Origin: Crocodylus rhombifer
Lineage: Eukaryota > Chordata > Crocodylia > Crocodylidae
Reading direction: 5' to 3'
NCBI GenBank assembly: GCA_038503035.1
Contig: JAVSML010001079.1
Location: 186,001-250,000, forward strand
Length of the DNA stretch: 64,000 nucleotides
The position numbers and the translations under genes were made by a program. Below the pieces are notes generated by a model that worked only from the letters and a program-made list of their open reading frames with translations, had not been told where the DNA came from and searched no databases. This document shows, piece by piece, positions 58,650 through 64,000 of the stretch. How positions within the stretch are numbered: position 1 is the first letter of the stretch; each line of letters begins with the position of its first letter.

Positions 58650-61190
58650 GTCCAGCCTGAAATGGTCTTGCAGGAGTTTGTGACCATTTGACCTTGTCAT
58701 CCCTTGAGGCGCTCTGGTGAACAGATGTTCCCCCAGATCCTGGTGAGCACCCCTTATAAACTTATAGGCAGCCACCAGATCACTCTGAGCCTGCACTTTT
58801 CCAAGCTGAAGAGTCCCATAGTTCTCAGCTTCTTAACATAAGGTCTGTTTTCCTGACCTCTGCTCATGTACAGAGGACAGCCACACACTCTCTCAAGCTT
58901 CTCCACATCCTTTTTTGAATTGTGAAGCTCAAAACTGGACTCAGTACTCCAGCTGTGGCCTCACCAAGGCCGAATACAATGGGAGAATGATGTCCCGGGA
59001 TTTGCTTGAGAAGCATCTATGGATGCAAGCCAGCGTTTTGGTCGCTTTAGTAGCCGCAGCATCGCATTGCAGGCTCATGTTCATCTTGTGGTGAATCCCC
59101 CAAGTCTCTTTTGGACACAGTGCTAGCCAACATAGCACTGCCAAGCCTATAAGCATGCTGTGGATTTTTCTTCCCAAGGTGGAGAACCTTGAATTTTTTA
59201 GTATTAAACACTATCAGGTTCTCATCTGCTCATTTTCTGAGCCTGTCAAGGTCAGCCTGGATCACCCTCCTGTCCTCAGATGTGGACTCTTTACCCCAAA
59301 GTTTTGCATTATTGGTGAACTTAGCCAATCCGCTTCTGACACCAATGTCCACATCATTAATGAAGATGATGAATAGTATAGGCCCAAGAACAGAGGCTTG
59401 AGGGACCCCATTAGTCACAGCGCACCATGAAGATTGACTTCCATCAACCACCACCCCCTAGGTCTGACCACAGAGCCAATTCCCCAGACAGTGGTGAAGC
59501 CGAGGTTGGAGTTGGCCAGTTTTGCTAAGAGGTGATCGAAGGCTTTTTTGAAGTCAAGATATATGACATAAATCTCTTCCCCCTTGTCCAGGTGATAGGT
59601 CACCTGGTCATAAAAGAAAATAAGACCTCAAGCAAGACCTACCTGCAACAAACCCATGGTGGCTATACCTCAGGATGTTGCCATTTGCCATTCTGTTGAG
59701 AATGGTTTCTTTGTTAATCTTTTCTAAGACCTTCCCCCAGATAGAAGTCAGGCTAATGGGCCTGTAGTTAGCCAGATCCACTCTCCTCCCTTTCTTGAAG
59801 ATCAGCACCACATTGGCCTTCTTCCAGTCTTCGGGCACTACACCAGAGCGCCAGGAGTTTTCAAAGATCCATGCCAGGGGCTGGGCTATGACGCTCGCCA
59901 GCTCCTTGAGTACCCTGGGGTGCAGATTGTCAGGGCCAGCTGACTTGAAGGTATCCAGCTTCTCAAGGTGTTCCTTCACAAGGTCAGAATTGATGGAGGG
60001 TAAGGAATCTCCCTCACCTAGGCGTTCCCATCCCATAATGGGCAGGGGCATCCCTTGGGACTGGTGAAAAACTAGCGCAAAGTACCCATTTAGCAAATTG
60101 GCTTTTTCCTGGGCCTTGGTTGTCAGTTGTCCCATCTGGTTTAGCAGGGGGTCCAATGTTATCCTTGCTTTTTCTTTGGCTCCCCACATATCTCAAAAAG
60201 GATTTTTTATTGTCCTTGACACTTGTAGCTGGTTGGAGTTCAGTCACAGCCTTGGCTTTCCTGGTTCACTCCCTGCAGGTCTGAACCAGTGCAGAATATT
60301 CCTCCTTGGAGGTGGATCCAGTCCTCCATCTTTTGTAGGTCTTTCTTTTTAGATGCAGGAGGTCTGCTAGTTCCCTGCAGAGCAAAGAAGGCTGCTGTGC
60401 CCTTTTGCTGCCTTTCTTCTGAGATGGGATAGACTTTCCTGTGCATCCAGGATCGCTCCCTTAAGAAGCAACCACTCATCCTGAACTACCCTTCCCTTAG
60501 GGTCGTGGTCCCTTAGAACCACACTGACAAGCCTACTGAGCTGGTCAAAGTCAGCTTTCCTGAAGTCGAAGACTTCTGTATTGCGGACTGACTTTATGGC
60601 AGATGGTGAAGGTGATCAGCTCATGGTCACTGTCACCCAGCTTCCCTTTGATCATTAGGTCAATGATTAGGTCATCTCCTATTGCCAGTACCATGTCAAG
60701 CAGCGCTTTACCTCTCGTTGGCCCCTAGACTTCTTGCATCAGATAGAGCTGAACTATGCATGTGAGAAAGTTTTGTGACCATTTGGATTTGGCCAAGCAC
60801 TCTTCCCATGAGATGTATGGGTATTTGAAGTCTCCCATGACAGTTCCCTGGCAAACTCCTGGTCAACCTCTTGATCCTGGATAGGAGGTTTGTAATAGAC
60901 TCCCAACATTGTGTTCCCTGTGCCATGTTCCCCATGGATTTTAACCCAGAGGTTTCCAGTTGTCCACTCTGGGGGCAATGTCAACTTGCAGGGGATGTGT
61001 AGCTTTCCTCAACATAGAGAGCTACACCCCCGCCCCTTTTGTCCACTCAATCTCTCCTGTACAGGGTATAGCTATCTATACCTGTGGCCCAGTTATGGGT
61101 GGAGTCCTACCAGGTCTCTGTTATCCCTCTGATATTGTAATTATTTGTGTTAAGCAGGAGGACAAGTTCCTTCTGCTTATTCCCCACGCT
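58650..61190 (-). pseudogene. CR1 ORF2 relic (endonuclease and RT)
   Basis: Endonuclease traces occur at 61.1-60.6 kb (LGVYYKPPIQDQEVDQEFAR). A 193-codon frame at 60189-59608 covers the linker and RT start: [37 protein letters not shown] and NYRPISLTSIWGKVLEKI. The palm follows in shifted frames: YLDFKKAFDHLLAKLANS at about 59.54 kb, GVPQASVLGPILF at about 59.4 kb. At about 59.31 kb the metal-binding FADD is changed to FTNN, so both aspartates are lost. The C-terminal part continues to about 58.65 kb. Confidence 0.85.
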
Positions 61191-61363
61191 CCTGGGATTT
61201 GTGTACTGGCAGGCAAGTGTCCCCTTGAGGGCTCTTGTCTTGCCCACAGATTGTACCAGGGATGGGTCAGGGGTGGGCTCCCTTAAGTACCTTGGCCTTC
61301 TGGCTTTGCAAGGGTTGCTCAGTGGGCCAGCAGTGGCGGTAGTTCCCCCATCCCCCAGTGGGC

Positions 61364-62365
61364 TTAGTTTAAAGCCCAGTGCAGCAGGTCAGCCAGTCTG
61401 GCTGAGAAGAGCCTTCTCCCTAGTGGAGAAAGGTGGAGGCCGTTCCTTCCCAGAAGCTCACTGCCTCTCTCACCAAGGAGCAGGCTGTGGTCATGGAAGC
61501 TGAAGACTTCCCAATAACAGCAGTGCCGCAGTCTTTGGTTTACTACTTCATTCCTCCTCTTCCTTCTCAGCCCGTAGCCCAAGACTGGGAGGATTGAGGA
61601 AAACACCACCTGTGCCTCCAACCCTTTAAGCCCTGCTCCCAAAACCCCTGTAGTGCTTCATGACCTGCTCTGAGCCATTTCATTCATGTTTACATGGATA
61701 AGGAGCATAGGATAGTGGTCAGTGGGGAGCTTAGGGCTCTTCTCTGCAATGTCTTAGATACAGGCTCCCAGGAAGCAGCAGACTTCCCAAGCTAAGGGGT
61801 CGGGATGGCAGATTGCCCCCTCAGTCCCCCTTGGGATGGAGTCTCCGATAACAAACACTTCACATTTTGTTTTAGGGAGAGCGGGGGCGGTAGCTGCAGT
61901 GTTAAGCCTGTGTTACCTACAGAAGCTGGCAGCTTGGCAGGCTCATCTGGGGCTGCAAGAGGTTCATACCTGTTGCAAAGCTCCAGTGGGGTGGGGACCT
62001 TGGTGTGGTGGGCCTTGACGGGCCTTGGGGCCCTTGACCACCTTGGTCCAACCCCTTGGCTGGACAGAATGGGAGGTCTGTGAGTCCTCCCTTGTCCTGG
62101 AAGATTACCTTGATCTACCCTCTGCCTCCACGGGGTGAAGGGCCTGGCAGTAGGAGTGTATCTCCCGCTCACCATCCTGGATGGCTTGCAGTGTCTGGAC
62201 TGTGGCCTGGAGCTCCTTTAGTTGGCATGCCAGAGACCTGAGAAGGAAGCAGAGCTCCCAAGGGGCCAAGCTCCCAGATCCCAGAGCCTGAAAAAGTGTC
62301 AGGCAGACCCTGCAGCTGAGGGCCAGAGGCTCCATCTGTGTGGACCCTGGAACCATGGGTTCCAT
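61364..62365 (-). pseudogene. CR1 ORF1 relic (coiled coil plus esterase)
   Basis: From 62365 down: a cysteine-containing, leucine-rich helical segment (CRVCLTLFQALGSG, then RSLACQLKELQATVQTLQAI), a linker with LELCNRYEPLA (about 61.97 kb), and the esterase end with GLEAQVVFSSILPV (about 61.6 kb), FSFHDHSLLLGERGSELLGR and NGLHLSPLGRRLFSARLADL (about 61.4 kb). In the last block the usual catalytic Asp of DGIHLS is Asn. The His is kept. Frame changes lie between the segments. The HVGTND block is not found intact. Confidence 0.8.
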
Positions 62366-62640
62366 CTGGGTAGAGGCCTCTGAGGAGCCAGAGGGACAGG
62401 GGCCGCAGACACTGAGGGGACCCTTGGGGTGTGGCGTGTGCCCATCCCCATTTTACTGGTGGGAGTCTGGCTATTACTGTGACTACCTACCCTGAGGTGC
62501 ACTGGCAGGTCTATGGGCCCTCCCACTCACCCTCCTTCAAAACTCCCAAGCTAAATCATGCACCAGGAAGACAAGCATTCTTGTTTGTGTGGTCTGTTTA
62601 TGAGGCTCTGGTCGCATGGCTCCTTGGGGGCTGGGTGAAG

Positions 62641-63468
62641 TAGGAGCCAAGGGGGTGCATCTCTTCTCATCTCTGACTCAGCTGCCCCACAGCTGTCTGG
62701 GTTGGAGTCCCTCCATTCCTGCTGCAGGCCCCACCTACCTCTGGCTGCATTGAAGGTCCAGATCGAGGTCCCGCTGGAGGGTTCTGGGGGTCTGTGGCTC
62801 AGTGGGAGGCACAGGCAGAAAGCCTGTTGCCCCTCACGCTGGAGCCGGGGACAAACCAGTGGCTGACCTCCTGGTCAAATGGGGCTAGGAGGACAAAGTT
62901 TGACAGTTCAAAGCAGGCCATGACACCTGGAACATCTTCTGGGTGATAGCTACCCAGATGGCTGGGCAGGGGGCACACATGGCAGTAGTGCTGCACAGAT
63001 GCCAACTCTGCAGCCACAGCCCAATGACAGCTGGCCCAGAAGGGCATATGCCTCTACTGGCTGTGCAGTCCCCATACAGGTCTGGCAGGTGTGCAGCAGG
63101 TCACAGCCAGGCAGCAGCCCCCACTGCCAGACTGCTGCAGTGGGTAGAGGGTGCAGGGAACTCTCAGGGCTGCTTCAGCAGTCCAGCTGGCACAAAGGAT
63201 AGTGTCCCCAGGTACCAATTGGCTGGGCCCCAGAAGCTCCTGAGAGTGAGTAGCCCTGAGCTACTTGCCAGGGCAGCTTATTGTACTAGCTCCCCCTGGC
63301 TTCAGATCCCAGAGGAGCCAGACAGGGTTGTTTTACCCCAAGTGACACAATTTGCCCCACACCAAAGTGCATGTCCAGGCACGTGCATTGAGGCAAAAAG
63401 CCCCGGCTCAAATTGCACTGCTTCTATTTGAGCTGTTGCAAGTGCACGTGCCTCCATTTGTGGACGTG
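62641..63468. mobile_element. putative inverted-repeat element, right end
   Basis: Reading inward from 63468 the end is CTAGGGCACGTCCACAAATG, resembling the termini at 48.05, 56.29 and 12.84 kb. The rest is GC-moderate and non-coding as far as I can tell. It may be the right part of the element that starts at 56289, split by the CR1. Confidence 0.4.
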
Positions 63469-64000
63469 CCCTAGGAGTCAGTTCTGTATTTACTTATGTG
63501 TGGTAGCTGGACCAAGGCCTATGGCAACAATAACTGAGAAGTACCTCTAGCTGCTAAAAAGAAAGAGAAAGCAGAAAGGAGCTTGTAGATGGCATTTCAC
63601 ATACCCTTTAATGATAGACTCAAATTATTATATTTAGTTGCAGATTTCTTCACCACCTCCATGGTGGTTTTCCGTTCACTGGAATAGAGATGGTTTTAAA
63701 CCAAAACACTAAAATCAGCCCATCTGAGTTTTAGGGAATTTCAGACCTGAATTAGAATTTGAGTTTATCTTTGTCATGGCTCAGATTAGACCTTTATCTG
63801 CAACATCTAAACCAACCACAGCCCCATTGTGGGGGAAGGGGGAGTGAGGACTCTGATCTAATTTCTGTATTTCTGCTGTGAACTGATTTCCAACCTGGAC
63901 ACTACATTCAGTGCCATCTTGTGTGCATTGGAAATCCATGCTGACAGACAGTTCAGGACCAGCAAGAGGTAAAGTGGGGTTTTTTTTAACCTCCTGCATA
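63469..64000. other. unassigned DNA
   Basis: No gene or repeat terminus recognised up to the window edge. Confidence 0.55.

Larger units (their letters stand above)
58431..62640 (-). mobile_element. nearly full-length CR1 LINE
   Basis: A minus-strand element of about 4.2 kb running from ORF1 near 62.4 kb to the 3' tail TCATAGATTTCCTAGACATT at 58.43 kb. Full-length CR1 elements have two ORFs, ORF1 with a zinc-finger or coiled-coil part plus esterase and ORF2 with endonuclease plus RT, and all of these are represented here. Details are in the two entries below. The exact 5' end is not defined. Confidence 0.9.

Noticed and set aside
1..64000. CRISPR array, operon or bacterial-style defence system
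   Set aside because: There are no regularly spaced repeats, no dense coding and no ribosome binding sites. The sequence is vertebrate genomic DNA.

Overview
The window looks like vertebrate, most likely crocodilian, nuclear DNA. Several CR1 LINE subfamilies are present, together with a ZBED-type hAT transposase relic, Penelope-like fragments, a Ty3/gypsy relic, PIF/Harbinger remnants and many short inverted-repeat elements. This mix is typical of archosaur and turtle genomes. No database search was possible, so a turtle source is not excluded. I recognise no host protein-coding exon and no functional RNA gene. The window reads as an intergenic or intronic tract in which nearly everything identifiable is a decayed transposon.

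Layout. 1-9.2 kb: mostly unassigned DNA with Penelope-like arms in opposite orientation around a small hAT MITE (3.0-3.7 kb), a pogo-like MITE (6.4-6.8 kb) and a probable solo LTR (8.0-8.8 kb). 9.2-12.8 kb: a decayed hAT transposase, a Penelope-like fragment and a hAT-like terminus. 13.4 and 15.1 kb: a 247-bp almost identical direct duplication that includes a CR1 3' tail. 15.3-18.1 kb: CR1, minus strand, with endonuclease and reverse transcriptase (RT). 21.5-23.9 kb: a foldback element, a tRNA-Arg-like relic and a CR1 ORF1 esterase fragment on the plus strand. 24-30 kb: nothing recognised. 30-32.5 kb: two copies of one MITE, then a solo LTR nested inside another inverted-repeat element with a 5-bp target-site duplication. 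33.7-34.3 kb: Penelope-like. 35.9-36.4 kb: a CR1 3' end carrying a foreign 76-bp insert. 40.9-43.9 kb: Ty3/gypsy relic, minus strand. 44.9-46.2 kb: CR1, minus strand. 48-54.7 kb: a nested complex made of a MITE, a Myb-like relic, CR1 (plus), a foldback element, an older LINE (minus), a Harbinger transposase relic (minus) and a second foldback element. 56.3-58.1 kb: a hairpin chain, a C-rich minisatellite and a 10-N assembly gap. 58.4-62.6 kb: a nearly full-length CR1, minus strand, with ORF1 and ORF2.

How the parts relate. All coding relics carry frameshifts, stops or lost catalytic residues, so none looks active. The most informative features are structural. They include the recent 247-bp duplication, an inverted 76-bp copy inserted into a CR1 tail, a 21-bp inversion inside one foldback arm, a Harbinger element apparently split by later insertions, degenerate hammerhead-like motifs in Penelope-like fragments, and a shared terminal motif on several dispersed inverted-repeat elements.
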